DNA of 37,582 nucleotides from Endozoicomonas sp. ISHI1 (GCF_024606225.1 NZ_JAGRPU010000049.1:1-37582); one strand, 5' to 3'. Numbered from the stretch's first letter, positions 19,356-27,167 are shown. Made by a program: numbers and translations. Notes: generated from the sequence alone by a model not told the origin.

Positions 19356-20311
19356 TAGAAATAACCTTCCTGCTTTTTCTTCTCCATAGAACCGGCACTG
19401 TCATGGTCAATAACACGGCCCTGACGTTCAGATGTTTTGGTGAGCAACATTTCCCGGATCACATCAGGCAGAGTGTCCGCTTCTGACTCAACGGCTCCCG
19501 TCAATGGATAACAGCCCAGGGTACGGAAGCGCACTTTCTTCATCACTGGCTTCTCGCCGGGTTCCAGAGGCATACGTTCGTCATCAACCATAATCAGATT
19601 GCCATCACGCTCTACCACCGGGCGTTCCTTAGACAGATAGAGTGGAACAATGGGAATATTCTCGCGATAGATATACTGCCAGATATCCAGCTCAGTCCAG
19701 TTGGACAGGGGGAAGACCCGAATGCTTTCACCCTTCTCTACTTCACTGTTGTAGATATTCCAGAGTTCCGGGCGCTGATTTTTGGGATCCCAGCGATGGT
19801 GCTTGTCCCGAAAAGAGTAAACCCGCTCTTTCGCTCGTGATTTCTCCTCATCACGACGAGCCCCACCAAATGCAGCATCAAAACCGTGCTTGTCCAAAGC
19901 CTGTTTCAAGGCCTGGGTTTTCATTATATCAGTGTGTTTAGCGCTACCGTGGGAAAAAGGGCCTACGCCCTGCTCAACACCGTCCTGGTTGATATGAACA
20001 ATCAACTCAAGACCCAGGTCGTCGACCAACCTGTCACGGAACTGAATCATTTCCCTGAATTTCCACGTGGTATCTACATGCATGAGGGGAAAAGGCGGTT
20101 TACCCGGATAAAAGGCTTTCATTGCCAGATGCAACATGACCGCTGAATCTTTACCAATAGAGTAGAGCATAACCGGGTTATCAAACTCGGCAGCAACTTC
20201 CCTGATAATCTGGATGCTCTCTGCTTCGAGCTGCTTCAAATGGTTGAGGCGCTCTCCAGAAAGCTCGTTAGCACCTTCTTGAGTGCTCTCCTGAGTGGCT
20301 GTATCAGACAT
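19355..20311 (-). CDS. cysD: Sulfate adenylyltransferase subunit 2
   Basis: 318 residues. It makes APS and pyrophosphate from ATP and sulfate, the first step of assimilatory sulfate reduction. The ATP PP-loop is [10 protein letters not shown], and the PAPS-reductase-like fold carries [16 protein letters not shown]. It is somewhat longer than in E. coli because of a polar N-terminal stretch ([13 protein letters not shown]). It is first in the cysDN operon; the AT-rich gap 20312-20477 should hold the promoter. Confidence 0.95.
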   Translation of the reverse strand: MSDTATQESTQEGANELSGERLNHLKQLEAESIQIIREVAAEFDNPVMLYSIGKDSAVMLHLAMKAFYPGKPPFPLMHVDTTWKFREMIQFRDRLVDDLGLELIVHINQDGVEQGVGPFSHGSAKHTDIMKTQALKQALDKHGFDAAFGGARRDEEKSRAKERVYSFRDKHHRWDPKNQRPELWNIYNSEVEKGESIRVFPLSNWTELDIWQYIYRENIPIVPLYLSKERPVVERDGNLIMVDDERMPLEPGEKPVMKKVRFRTLGCYPLTGAVESEADTLPDVIREMLLTKTSERQGRVIDHDSAGSMEKKKQEGYF

Positions 20312-20477
20312 GAATGCTAGACCCGAAGCTGGCTAAAAATTGTTCTTAGCTCGAATACTAGCAGCACCATTGGAATATAAAACAAAAAAACTATACCAAT
20401 AATTCATAACATTATATTAACCCCAAAACGCCGCCGGAAACGCAATAAGGTATCCATCTGCCTATTCAGCCTGAAAA

Positions 20478-21239
20478 TCAAACGGGAGAATCGATATCGA
20501 CAAAAGTATGTTCAATAGCCTGCTTTTCTTGCAACCATTCGCCCAGAGCCCTGACACCGTAGCGCTCAGTAGCGTGGTGTCCGGCGCTGATGTAGTGAAT
20601 GCCATTTTCACGGGCAAAATGAACCGTCGATTCGGAGATTTCACCGCTCACAAAAGCATCTACCTTCAGATCCAGAGCCAGATCAATCATGCGCTGGGCA
20701 GCACCAGTACACCAGGCCAGAGTTTTGATCTCATGGTCACCGCCCGAAATCAGCAGAGGTTTACGACCCAGCTTTTCTTCAATCTGCTCCCCCAGAGCTT
20801 CCAGAGAAACGGGAGCCACAGGTGCTCCCCAGTTACCTACAGAGCGATTTTTTCCCGGCTCCATGCCACCCTCTGTCTTCCAGCAAAGGAGTTTGGCTAA
20901 CTGGGCATTGTTACCCAACTCCTGATGCCCATCCAGCGGCAGGTGATAGCTGATTAAGCTGATGTTGTGCTTGAGAAGCGTTTCAATCCGGCGCTTCTTC
21001 ATACCTACAATGGCAGAATCTTCCCCCTTCCAGAAGTAACCGTGATGAACCAAAATAGCGTTGGCGTTGAGTTCAATGGCCCTATCAATCAAGTCCTGAC
21101 AGGCGGTTACACCGGTCACAAGATGTTTAACCTGATCGCTCCCTTCGACCTGTAGGCCGTTGGGGCAATAATCTTTGAACAGCCCTGGCTGAAGTTCATC
21201 ATCCAGGATCTTCACCAGCTGTTTCAGGGTGATGCTCAT
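20478..21239 (-). CDS. ybgI: Nif3/YbgI-family metal-binding protein
   Basis: 253 residues from ATG 21239, which has GTGGAGTGGAG just upstream; the GTG four codons earlier is the alternative. Family metal ligands are visible in VHHGYFWKG, SYHLPLDGH and GHHATERYG, and the length matches E. coli YbgI (247). These proteins form toroidal hexamers with a dinuclear metal site; their reaction is not firmly known. Position between cysD and degS is the same as in Pseudomonas, apart from the inserted element. Confidence 0.9.
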   Translation of the reverse strand: MSITLKQLVKILDDELQPGLFKDYCPNGLQVEGSDQVKHLVTGVTACQDLIDRAIELNANAILVHHGYFWKGEDSAIVGMKKRRIETLLKHNISLISYHLPLDGHQELGNNAQLAKLLCWKTEGGMEPGKNRSVGNWGAPVAPVSLEALGEQIEEKLGRKPLLISGGDHEIKTLAWCTGAAQRMIDLALDLKVDAFVSGEISESTVHFARENGIHYISAGHHATERYGVRALGEWLQEKQAIEHTFVDIDSPV

Positions 21240-21281
21240 TCTCCACTCCACTGTTTATTGAATCTGAGAGCCTTTGACGCC

Positions 21282-22682
21282 ATGTTTATCGACCCGCTTT
21301 GCACAAGTTTCGGGGCTATCTATCAGCCAAGAAATACAGGTATATTAAGGAATTATACCGTTAAAAACGAGAAGTCCAGTAATACCAAGGGCTGTAGGGG
21401 AATACCAGCTCTCAAACCTAATGATTGCCTACATTTGCGCCTTCGTAAGCGTCACTTTCACTACCAAAGGCGCATAGGCTCTACATCCCTTAGTCGGTCA
21501 CTACTGACTACACATCCAACAATAGCTAAAGTACTGTCAAGCCTGATAGATTTACATTTGGAAGGCTACATGAGGCATAAGGCGAGAGAGTTAGTATTGT
21601 TTGCTGATTTGAAAAAGGAGCTGGATAAAGCCTTTGAAGCGGCTGATTCTTACAGGCAGGCTATCATAGGCGGACACATCAATGACCTGTATGAAGCTGA
21701 GGATGTCTTTAACCCTGTCCTCGACTCTCAAGACGCTAGTAACCTTAACAACTACATTGACCGTGTTAAGAAGGATTGCGGCCTGTCGGTTGGTAGACCA
21801 GAGACAGAGGCAACACCAGAGGCAACACCAGAGGCTAAACCAGAGTTAAGCCCTATCCCTGACACTCTTTCCTTGTTTGAGGAGTTCTGTACACACAAAG
21901 TTAAAACAGGGAAATGGAAAGGAGATAGAGCGGCACGCAATAAGATGGAATACAGGAAACCATTAAAGGCCTTTGTAGAGCTTACGCAGCTTGAAGATGT
22001 ACGCAAGGCAACAAAGCAAGATGCAAGGGACTTTAAAGAACACTTGCTAGAAGAGTACACGAACTCTACTCCTTCCAATTACTTCAATCGTGTAGCAGCC
22101 TTATTCAGTTGGATATTACAGGAGAGGGATTATATAGAGTACTCAGTATTTAAACAGGTAGGCGGACTGTCAGGGTATGAAACTAAAGCCATGTCACCTG
22201 TATCAACTGAAGACACTCGAAAGATACTGGAGATTGTAAGACCTGAATACAGAGATATATTCAAGCTCTACTACTACACTGGCTTAAGATCTAATGAACC
22301 ATTTGTGAATATGGAATGGGTAGAAGTGAGTGGTAATAAGTGCCTGAAGATAACCAACAGTAAAACAAAAGCAGGCAACAGGACAATACCTCTCCACTAC
22401 TCCATTGAAAGGCTCTATGGACTGAACGTAAAAGCAATAGCAGTCAATAAAGAGAAACTCAATGGGGAACTTAAGCTATTCACAGAGCGACACATAAGGC
22501 TTTACAGCTTTAGACACGGAATTACAGACAGGCTGAGAGTCATTGAGAACTGTCCTGATGGGTTGAGATACGCTATCACTGGACACGCTCAAGAGGGAAC
22601 TACTGACCAACACTATGGAGATGGATGGGCAGCACAGATAGGGCGTATGAAGAAGGTTATAGACCAATTACCTGAGTTGTGA
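21282..22682 (+). CDS. Tyrosine integrase, 5' end swapped by integration
   Basis: The integrated frame is open from TTG 21258 (first ATG 21282), through chromosomal sequence and the att core. Residue numbers count from 21258. An N-terminal stretch (LRKRHFHYQRRIG) resembles DUF6538-type phage integrase starts. A SAM-like core-binding domain lies at about 205-300 and the catalytic domain at 315-474. Catalytic residues are R344 (TGLRSNE), Lys in KTKAGNR, R419 (YSFRHG, where Tyr replaces the usual first His), H443 (TGHAQEG) and nucleophile Y453 (QHYGDG). The native start is at 29087 beyond the other att site, so in the integrated state the first codons are chromosomal and the ribosome binding site is lost. 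Confidence 0.88.
   Translation: MFIDPLCTSFGAIYQPRNTGILRNYTVKNEKSSNTKGCRGIPALKPNDCLHLRLRKRHFHYQRRIGSTSLSRSLLTTHPTIAKVLSSLIDLHLEGYMRHKARELVLFADLKKELDKAFEAADSYRQAIIGGHINDLYEAEDVFNPVLDSQDASNLNNYIDRVKKDCGLSVGRPETEATPEATPEAKPELSPIPDTLSLFEEFCTHKVKTGKWKGDRAARNKMEYRKPLKAFVELTQLEDVRKATKQDARDFKEHLLEEYTNSTPSNYFNRVAALFSWILQERDYIEYSVFKQVGGLSGYETKAMSPVSTEDTRKILEIVRPEYRDIFKLYYYTGLRSNEPFVNMEWVEVSGNKCLKITNSKTKAGNRTIPLHYSIERLYGLNVKAIAVNKEKLNGELKLFTERHIRLYSFRHGITDRLRVIENCPDGLRYAITGHAQEGTTDQHYGDGWAAQIGRMKKVIDQLPEL
21342..21358 (+). repeat. attL core, 17-bp direct repeat
   Basis: ATATTAAGGAATTATAC occurs here and, unchanged, at 29120-29136. It lies inside the open frame of the integrase, where it encodes ILRNYT together with the next base. 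Repeats of this kind arise at the crossover core of tyrosine-integrase insertions. Confidence 0.85.
21376..21389 (+). repeat. Candidate integrase arm site, left
   Basis: CCAGTAATACCAAG occurs 17 bases after the attL core and again in the same orientation at 29063-29076, 43 bases before the attR core. In the excised circle the two copies would flank the core, as arm-type integrase sites do. Confidence 0.55.
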
Positions 22683-22730
22683 GGGGAAGAGAAGAGAAGA
22701 CAGGAGAAGATAGGTTAGTCACACACATGA

Positions 22731-22774
22731 GAGACCTCCATAGAGCCTCCCTGAGACCTCCATAGAGCCTCCCT
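22731..22774 (+). repeat. 22-bp tandem repeat, two copies
   Basis: Two perfect copies beginning GAGACCTCCATAGAGC lie just after the integrase stop. Confidence 0.85.
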
Positions 22775-22826
22775 GAGAGCTTTTCCAATGTTGACCAATG
22801 CGATGGGATACATGAGGTATAGAGTT

Positions 22827-22934
22827 GATTAGGGAGGAGATTAGGGAGGAGATTAGGGAGGAGATTAGGGAGGAGATTAGGGAGGAGATTAGGGAGGAGA
22901 TTAGGGAGGAGATTAGGGAGGAGATTAGGGAGGA
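22827..22934 (+). repeat. 12-bp tandem array, nine copies
   Basis: Nine perfect copies of GATTAGGGAGGA. The array is purine-rich on the plus strand and has no open frame of interest. Confidence 0.95.
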
Positions 22935-23080
22935 GATAAGCTAAACTCTCAGGTTAACCCTTAGCTCAACCCTTAGCTCAACCCTATACCCCTTTTGAAC
23001 ACAACTATGCGGCCTGTAGACTCTCTTTTACTAACCCCTAGCTATAAGTAAAGTGAAACTAAAGTTATATACTAATAGAG

Positions 23081-23140
23081 TAACTATAAGATTAACTATA
23101 AGAGTAACTATAAGATTAACTATAAGATTAACTATAAGAG
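23081..23140 (+). repeat. 12-bp tandem array, five copies
   Basis: Five copies of TAACTATAAGAT or TAACTATAAGAG; the last base alternates. Confidence 0.9.
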
Positions 23141-23159
23141 TACTGTTAGTTATCTTAAA

Positions 23160-23280
23160 GATGTCTACTGGATGTCTACTGGATGTCTACTGGATGTCTA
23201 CTGGATGTCTACTGGATGTCTACTGGATGTCTACTGGATGTCTACTGGTTGTCTATAAGTTGTCTATAGGTTGTCTATAG
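23160..23280 (+). repeat. 11-bp tandem array, eleven copies
   Basis: Eight perfect copies of GATGTCTACTG are followed by three variants (GTTGTCTATAA, GTTGTCTATAG twice). The unit is not a multiple of three, so it is unlikely to be maintained as protein. Confidence 0.95.
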
Positions 23281-23312
23281 GTTCTACTTTAGTACTTCTT
23301 CTATTACTCCCT

Positions 23313-23493
23313 AAAGTATATAAACCTATAGATAACTCTAAGAGCACTTTAGCTTAACTACAGCTTAACAATAGCTACACTCCTTCTACTTACAACCAAA
23401 GTATATAAATCTATAGATAACTCTAAGAGCACTTGAGACTAACTACAGACTAACTACAGCTTAACAATAGCTACACTCCTTCTACTTACAACC
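23313..23493 (+). repeat. Tandem duplication of 85/96 bp
   Basis: Two adjoining copies start AAAGTATATAAAYCTATAG and end CTTACAACC (23313-23397 and 23398-23493). The second has an additional short internal duplication (GACTAACTACA). Confidence 0.85.
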
Positions 23494-23597
23494 AATGATT
23501 AATAAACATGAGAGGAGTCAGGAGAGAGGAGTCATAGGTAGACCCTAAAGACCCTACAGACCCTCAAGACACTGCCAGTCCACTGAGCCTACACGGT

Positions 23598-23710
23598 TAG
23601 TCATCTACAAGAGCAACTACAGGCTGAGTATAGCTATCATTAGGTTCAATATATACACGACTTAAGTCTTATACTATTTGACCTGAGAGATTAACCATTC
23701 CCTTGTAGAT
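23598..23710 (+). repeat. 113-bp dispersed repeat, copy A
   Basis: It starts TAGTCATC, ends CTTGTAGAT and is matched in length by 26905-27017 with scattered substitutions. ATCTACAAG and CTTGTAGAT near its ends form a 9-bp inverted repeat, and GACTTAAGTC inside is a perfect palindrome. The motif GAGAGATTAACCATTCCC is identical in both copies. Confidence 0.85.
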
Positions 23711-23750
23711 AACCAATGAGATAACCAATGAGATAACCAATGAGATAACC
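23707..23750 (+). repeat. 12-bp tandem array
   Basis: Three perfect copies of AGATAACCAATG plus a partial fourth, directly continuing the 113-bp repeat. Confidence 0.9.
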
Positions 23751-23830
23751 ACCAGCTAAACCTGAGAGTACCTTAGATCACACATAAGTCCTTCAGCGGA
23801 ACTTGAGATATGAACTACTTCTACTCATCC

Positions 23831-23870
23831 CAATTAAAACCAATTAAAACCAATTAAAACCAATACAACC
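23831..23870 (+). repeat. 10-bp tandem array
   Basis: Three perfect copies of CAATTAAAAC and a diverged fourth. Confidence 0.85.
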
Positions 23871-23877
23871 AAAGCAG

Positions 23878-23968
23878 CTATCTGAATTAGCTTCTGTGCC
23901 TATGCCATGTGTTTTCTTAAACGCTTTGGTCATGGTGTAGGAGCTGAGACAGGAGCTAATTCATATAG
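23878..23968 (+). promoter_or_regulatory. Long leader hairpin before the GIY-YIG-like gene
   Basis: The left arm (23878-23897) and right arm (23949-23968) contain GAATTAGCTTCTGT and ACAGGAGCTAATTC and pair over 20 bases with two mismatches or wobbles. An inner stem CCTATGCCATG / CATGGTGTAGG pairs fully if G-T wobbles are allowed. It ends 17 bases before the ATG, and no ribosome binding site is seen there. The same structure stands before the AntA-type gene. Confidence 0.7.
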
Positions 23969-23985
23969 AGAAAACATAAAGAACA

Positions 23986-24468
23986 ATGACCAATACATAC
24001 GAAACATTCTGTAGAAGATGTAACGAGACAACAGAACACTACATCAATGGTGGGCACTGTAAGTGCTGTAAGAAGACCATAAGTGCTGTTCAGGCGTATG
24101 ATATAGTTGATAACACTGGTTTACCACTGATCGACGCTATGGACACCGCAAGGTTTAAAGCCAGTGTGTATAAACTCCTCAATACTGAAACAGGGGAATA
24201 TTATATCGGTAGTACATCCCAGAAGCTCAGTATAAAACTCTCAGGCCACATAAGCTATGCCAAGAGATCAACCTCAAGCACTCCTCTGGTAAACATGCTT
24301 CAAGAAGTAATCATGCTAGATAAACTCAAGTCAATCACACTGGAACCCTTGTCTGTCGTAGAGTTCACATTGGATACAAGGTATGGCGTAAAGAATAAGC
24401 TCATGGCTATAGAGAATGGTTATATAAGGTGTTCCAAGGATGACCCTCTATGTCTGAATACGTTATAG
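23986..24468 (+). CDS. Zinc-ribbon plus GIY-YIG-like protein
   Basis: 160 residues. The first 35 hold six cysteines (CRRC, CKCC and others) that could form a zinc ribbon. A GIY-YIG-like segment follows at about 61-95: VYKLLNTETGEYYIGSTS and LSGHISYAK. In active GIY-YIG nucleases an Arg lies after the YIG strand; here Lys is at that place (LSIKLSGH), so cleavage activity is uncertain. A Glu-rich C-terminal part is less clear. It overlaps the next gene by 19 bases. It may be a homing-type or phage-defence nuclease, or a DNA-binding relic. Confidence 0.65.
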   Translation: MTNTYETFCRRCNETTEHYINGGHCKCCKKTISAVQAYDIVDNTGLPLIDAMDTARFKASVYKLLNTETGEYYIGSTSQKLSIKLSGHISYAKRSTSSTPLVNMLQEVIMLDKLKSITLEPLSVVEFTLDTRYGVKNKLMAIENGYIRCSKDDPLCLNTL

Positions 24469-24800
24469 AAGTTATGGAAGTTATGGAAGTTATGAAACCT
24501 ATGAAACCTATGGAACAATTCCCAGAGTACACTAGTAAGAACATTCAGATCAAAAATCAGAACACTGTGGGCTCACCTTGGTTAAAGGCTGATACAATGT
24601 CCAGAGACTATGGAGTATACAGAGGTCTAGTCTTACGCTTGATAGAAGTAGCCGACAGACTGAATATGGATTACTCATATTTCATAGAGAGATACCTAGA
24701 GAAGTCTGACGTTACACATAATGCTGACTTCGAGAATCTATACAGAATGAAGCTCCTGAGGAAAGATAATGAGTCCTTCGAGTATGAGTCCTTAAGGTAA
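24450..24800 (+). CDS. Hypothetical protein
   Basis: 116 residues with no family I recognise. The start has an AAGGATG site nine bases upstream and overlaps the end of the GIY-YIG-like gene, which supports a small operon. Residues 5-21 are made by short in-frame repeats (IEVMEVMEVMKPMKPM), encoded by GAAGTTATG units. The remainder (RGLVLRLIEVADRLNMDYSYFIERYLEK) looks helical and soluble. Confidence 0.5.
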   Translation: MSEYVIEVMEVMEVMKPMKPMEQFPEYTSKNIQIKNQNTVGSPWLKADTMSRDYGVYRGLVLRLIEVADRLNMDYSYFIERYLEKSDVTHNADFENLYRMKLLRKDNESFEYESLR

Positions 24801-24848
24801 TCTACTGTCCACTCCTCCTGATAATAACCCTTAATAAAAACTAACCTG

Positions 24849-24937
24849 CTATCTGAATTAGCTTCTGTACCTCTGCCATTTGTGTTGTAAATGGTTAGTG
24901 ATGGTAGAGGAGGGGATACAGAAGCTAATTCAAATAG
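24849..24937 (+). promoter_or_regulatory. Long leader hairpin before the AntA-type gene
   Basis: Arms at 24849-24869 and 24917-24937 pair over 21 bases with one mismatch; the central 15 bp (GAATTAGCTTCTGTA) are perfect. An inner stem CCTCTGCCAT / ATGGTAGAGG pairs over 10 bases with one G-T wobble. Compared with the copy at 23878, at least one inner pair changes A-T to C-G on both sides. It ends 11 bases before the ATG. Confidence 0.75.
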
Positions 24938-24948
24938 ACAACACACAC

Positions 24949-25608
24949 ATGACCAAGACAACTAATACAAATAACCATTACTCAATCGAAACAGTATCTA
25001 AGCCAGTCCTTATTAAAACCTTTGGGTTAACTGAAGCTAACGCTAAGCTCATCCACAAGCACCGTAAGACCTTCCAGTTAATCTATGATGCTGAGAGCTT
25101 AGATACTGGGATAGATGTTAGAACCTTATGGGCTGCTTTAGGGAAACCAGAGGGAGACTCTAACTTTAGCCGATGGTTCTCTAAAGCAGTTACTAATTTA
25201 CTTCTAGTGAGAGGAGTAGATTATAAGGACTATATCGTCACTGCGAGTGTCGCTAAAGAGTTAATCACAACTACAGGTGGCGAACCTTTCAAGGCATACA
25301 GACTGTGCGTAGATTTAGCAGATAAGATTGACGCATACAATCAGCCGAGTCTACTGGATAAGTCTAATAAAAAGAAACTAAAAGACTATGCAGAGAAGAA
25401 CTACAAGGGTTTTAATAATGCTTCTAAGTACTTCATAGCTGCTGTGAACTTTCTAATCTGTCTCCATGCTACGGGTAGGAAGTATCACCAAGTTCAGGAA
25501 GTAGTAGTTAATGCGGTTATAGCTGGTACTGAGTTAGACACAGTTAGCGATAGCCTTAAGGTTCTCTATCCTGTAGTAGAACATGAAGTAGACCCTGAGC
25601 TTCACTGA
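24949..25608 (+). CDS. AntA/AntB-type antirepressor
   Basis: 219 residues from ATG 24949; the frame continues to a TTG at 24880 but that would place the start inside the leader hairpin. Residues about 30-115 match the AntA/AntB domain: TGIDVRTLWAALGKPEGD, FSRWFSKAV and VRGVDYKDYIV, ending with RLCVDLADKID. In phages these proteins oppose a repressor and shift the lytic switch. The C-terminal half is Lys-rich and unrecognised. No ribosome binding site is visible before the ATG, only ACAC repeats. Confidence 0.75.
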   Translation: MTKTTNTNNHYSIETVSKPVLIKTFGLTEANAKLIHKHRKTFQLIYDAESLDTGIDVRTLWAALGKPEGDSNFSRWFSKAVTNLLLVRGVDYKDYIVTASVAKELITTTGGEPFKAYRLCVDLADKIDAYNQPSLLDKSNKKKLKDYAEKNYKGFNNASKYFIAAVNFLICLHATGRKYHQVQEVVVNAVIAGTELDTVSDSLKVLYPVVEHEVDPELH

Positions 25609-25618
25609 GGGGTTAGTC

Positions 25619-25675
25619 ATGGATTACACAATATTGACCATAGCTATCCTACTCCTACTTCTCATTCCAAGTTAA
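25619..25675 (+). CDS. 18-residue hydrophobic peptide, possible
   Basis: ATG 25619 follows GAGGGG at good spacing and reads MDYTILTIAILLLLLIPS. It begins 11 bases after the antirepressor stop. The sequence TTAGTCATGGA and ACACAATATT also occur around the native integrase start at 29082-29124, so it may be a partial copy of that leader rather than a selected gene. If made, the peptide would be membrane-bound. Confidence 0.35.
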   Translation: MDYTILTIAILLLLLIPS

Positions 25676-25985
25676 TAGAAGTTAATAGAAGTTATAAGTC
25701 CATTAAGATCAAGCCTACAGATTCAAGCCCACAGACCCTAACCGTTAAGCCTGAAGCCTCAGAGATATACCCTACATAGAACCTCTCACTATCTCTGTAA
25801 GAACATCTTCAGCGGGACTGTAGGCTTTTCTATTGTGTCCCCAGAGTCACCCTAAGGGTAGCTTTATTACTCACTCCTTCTGTATTAATCAGTAGTAGGA
25901 AGTAATAGAGCTACCCTTTTGTTTTGAGATAGTTAACATATGTATTAATTAGGAGTGCCCTGTTGGTTTTTCTATAGGTTCCCAA
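25676..25985. other. Non-coding stretch after the antirepressor gene
   Basis: There is no supported gene. It begins with a short GTTAATAGAA repeat, and holds a long terminator-like hairpin at 25856-25925 and the first of several GTTAACATATGTA motifs near 25930 that recur at 26055 and 26141. Confidence 0.5.
25856..25925 (+). terminator. Long-loop terminator-like hairpin
   Basis: Arms GGGTAGCTTTATTAC (25856-25870) and GTAATAGAGCTACCC (25902-25916) pair at 14 of 15 positions, the other being a G-T wobble. TTTTGTTTT follows directly, as for a Rho-independent terminator of the antirepressor operon. Confidence 0.65.
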
Positions 25986-26157
25986 GTGGTGAAAAACCCC
26001 GCAGCGGAAAAATTCCCCACCCTTCAGTCCTCACTAAAGCTCTCTACCTCTTTAGTTAACATATGTAGCAAGTGCCCAAAAATTGCACAGTGCAAAAATT
26101 CCGCACCCTGAAGGTTCCACTAAAGCTCTCTACCTCTTTAGTTAACATATGTAGCAA

Positions 26158-26547
26158 GTGAACAAAAATCCCGCAGCGCAAAAACTGTTCACCCTAAAGA
26201 ACCCACTAAAGACCCTACAAGAAAAGAACGAAGAGCTTAAAGAGAAGCGGGACGAGGCTATATTGTCCCTGCATGATTGTGGTGAGAAGTCTAATAGGGC
26301 TATCTCTAAGGAGTTGGACGTTCCCCAGAAGACAGTGAACCGTGTCATAAACGATAGTGAGTCAAAATTGCACGGCGCAAAAATGACTCAACCTACAGTC
26401 CACGATAAAGAACCTCACCCATTAGACGAACTCCTCCATACAATTAAGGAGAGTAGTAGTGGGAGTAATAAAGGGAGTAATAAAGGGAGTAATAAAGGGA
26501 AGCTCAAGGGTAATCTAAAGAGCTTAACGTTCCCAGACAGACCGTAG
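26158..26547 (+). CDS. Small HTH protein, threaded with element repeats
   Basis: 129 residues from GTG 26158. A helix-turn-helix is visible at about 35-65: DEAILSLHDCGEKSNRAISK, then VPQKTVNRVI, like phage and resolvase-type DNA-binding helices. The start codon lies in hairpin copy 3 and copy 4 lies in frame after the HTH, so the repeats have entered the coding frame. The C-terminus is built of GSNKGSNK units from the GGAGTAATAAAG repeat. The start is uncertain, and it may be a decayed regulator. Confidence 0.45.
   Translation: MNKNPAAQKLFTLKNPLKTLQEKNEELKEKRDEAILSLHDCGEKSNRAISKELDVPQKTVNRVINDSESKLHGAKMTQPTVHDKEPHPLDELLHTIKESSSGSNKGSNKGSNKGKLKGNLKSLTFPDRP
26460..26499 (+). repeat. 12-bp GGAGTAATAAAG array, copy 1
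   Basis: Three units of GGAGTAATAAAG followed by GGAAGCTCAAGGGTAATC. The same block recurs at 26848-26893, and more units occur at 27302-27340 on the same strand. Confidence 0.85.
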
Positions 26548-26904
26548 ACCGTGTTATACAAGGTTGCCCAAAACCGCACAGTGCGGAAATGAGCAACCCT
26601 GAAGGTTCCACTAAAGGTAGTGAACAAAAACCGCCACTGGCGAAAACTGTTCACCCTAAAGGTTCCACTAAAGGTAGAGAGGCGAAAAATTGCAAGGCGC
26701 AAAAATTCGCCCCCCTGAAGGTTCCACTAAAGGCAGTGAGTCAAAATCGCCACTGTGCGGAAATGACTCACCCTAAAGGTTCCACTAAAGAGACTCACTC
26801 CTACTTATAACCTTTATTATTAATACACAGTAGAGTAGATAGGAGTGGGAGTAATAAAGGGAGTAATAAAGGGAAGCTCAAGGGTAATCTAAAGACCCTT
26901 CGGA

Positions 26905-27017
26905 TAGTCATCAATGAGGGTAACTACAGGCTGAGTAGAACTATCATTAGGTTCAATATATATGCAACACATGTCTTATACTATTTGACCTGAGAGATTA
27001 ACCATTCCCTTGTAGAT
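26905..27017 (+). repeat. 113-bp dispersed repeat, copy B
   Basis: Matches 23598-23710 in length and in most positions. The central palindrome differs: GACTTAAGTC in copy A, ACATGT in a shifted register here. CTTGTAGAT at the right end is kept but its partner at the left end is lost. Confidence 0.85.
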
Positions 27018-27167
27018 CAACCATCAGTTAACCAAGGCTCTATAAGGGTTCGATAAGGGTTCTATAAGGGTTATCTAAGGGATTTACTCCTCCTACCTAA
27101 ACCAATGTAATACCTAAATATAAAAGCTCTTAGGGAGGCTCTGAGAGGCTCTGAAGGGCATGTATAG

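Larger units (their letters stand above)
22935..23985. other. Repeat-rich non-coding stretch of the element
   Basis: No gene is supported here. The 75-codon frame at 23053-23280 is only a reading of two tandem arrays. The stretch holds arrays of 12, 11, 12 and 10 bp units, a tandem pair of about 90 bp, one copy of the 113-bp dispersed repeat and a long hairpin before the next gene. Confidence 0.6.
25986..26790 (+). repeat. Array of eight nested hairpins with co-varying arms
   Basis: Each copy is outer arm, A-rich spacer, inner stem, A-rich spacer, complementary outer arm, then a tail like CCTGAAGGTTCCACTAAAG. Outer arms: 25986 GTGGTGAA/TTCCCCAC (one mismatch); 26072 GTGC/GCAC; 26158 GTGAACA/TGTTCAC; 26358 TGAGTCA/TGACTCA; 26562 GGTTGC/GCAACC; 26620 GTGAACA/TGTTCAC; 26681 GGCGAA/TTCGCC; 26736 GTGAGTCA/TGACTCAC. 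Inner stems: CCGC/GCGG, TTGCA/TGCAA, CGC/GCG, TTGC/GCAA, CCGCA/TGCGG, CGCC/GGCG, TTGC/GCAA, and a bulged CGC/GCG. Copies 1-3 recur every 86 bp and include a shared CTCTCTACCTC spacer; copies 5-8 recur every 55-61 bp. Arms differ between copies but stay complementary. Confidence 0.85.

Noticed and set aside
21342-21358. tRNA or tmRNA gene end as the attachment target
   Set aside because: No cloverleaf or CCA-ending acceptor stem surrounds the core; the target is the nif3-degS gap.
23053-23280. 75-codon open frame with repeated residues
   Set aside because: It is a translation of the 12-bp and 11-bp arrays; the 11-bp unit would put the same DNA in all three frames.
22827-23280. Iterons of a replication origin
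   Set aside because: The arrays have regular helical-size units, but no replication initiator gene is recognisable in the element, so an origin call is not supported.
25986-26790. CRISPR array
   Set aside because: Copies have no unique spacers of constant length, the conserved part is a tail with variable palindromes, and no cas gene is near.
26589-26810. 73-codon open frame in the hairpin array
   Set aside because: The residues (KGSTKG and similar) come from the repeated tail of the hairpins, and no ribosome binding site is present.
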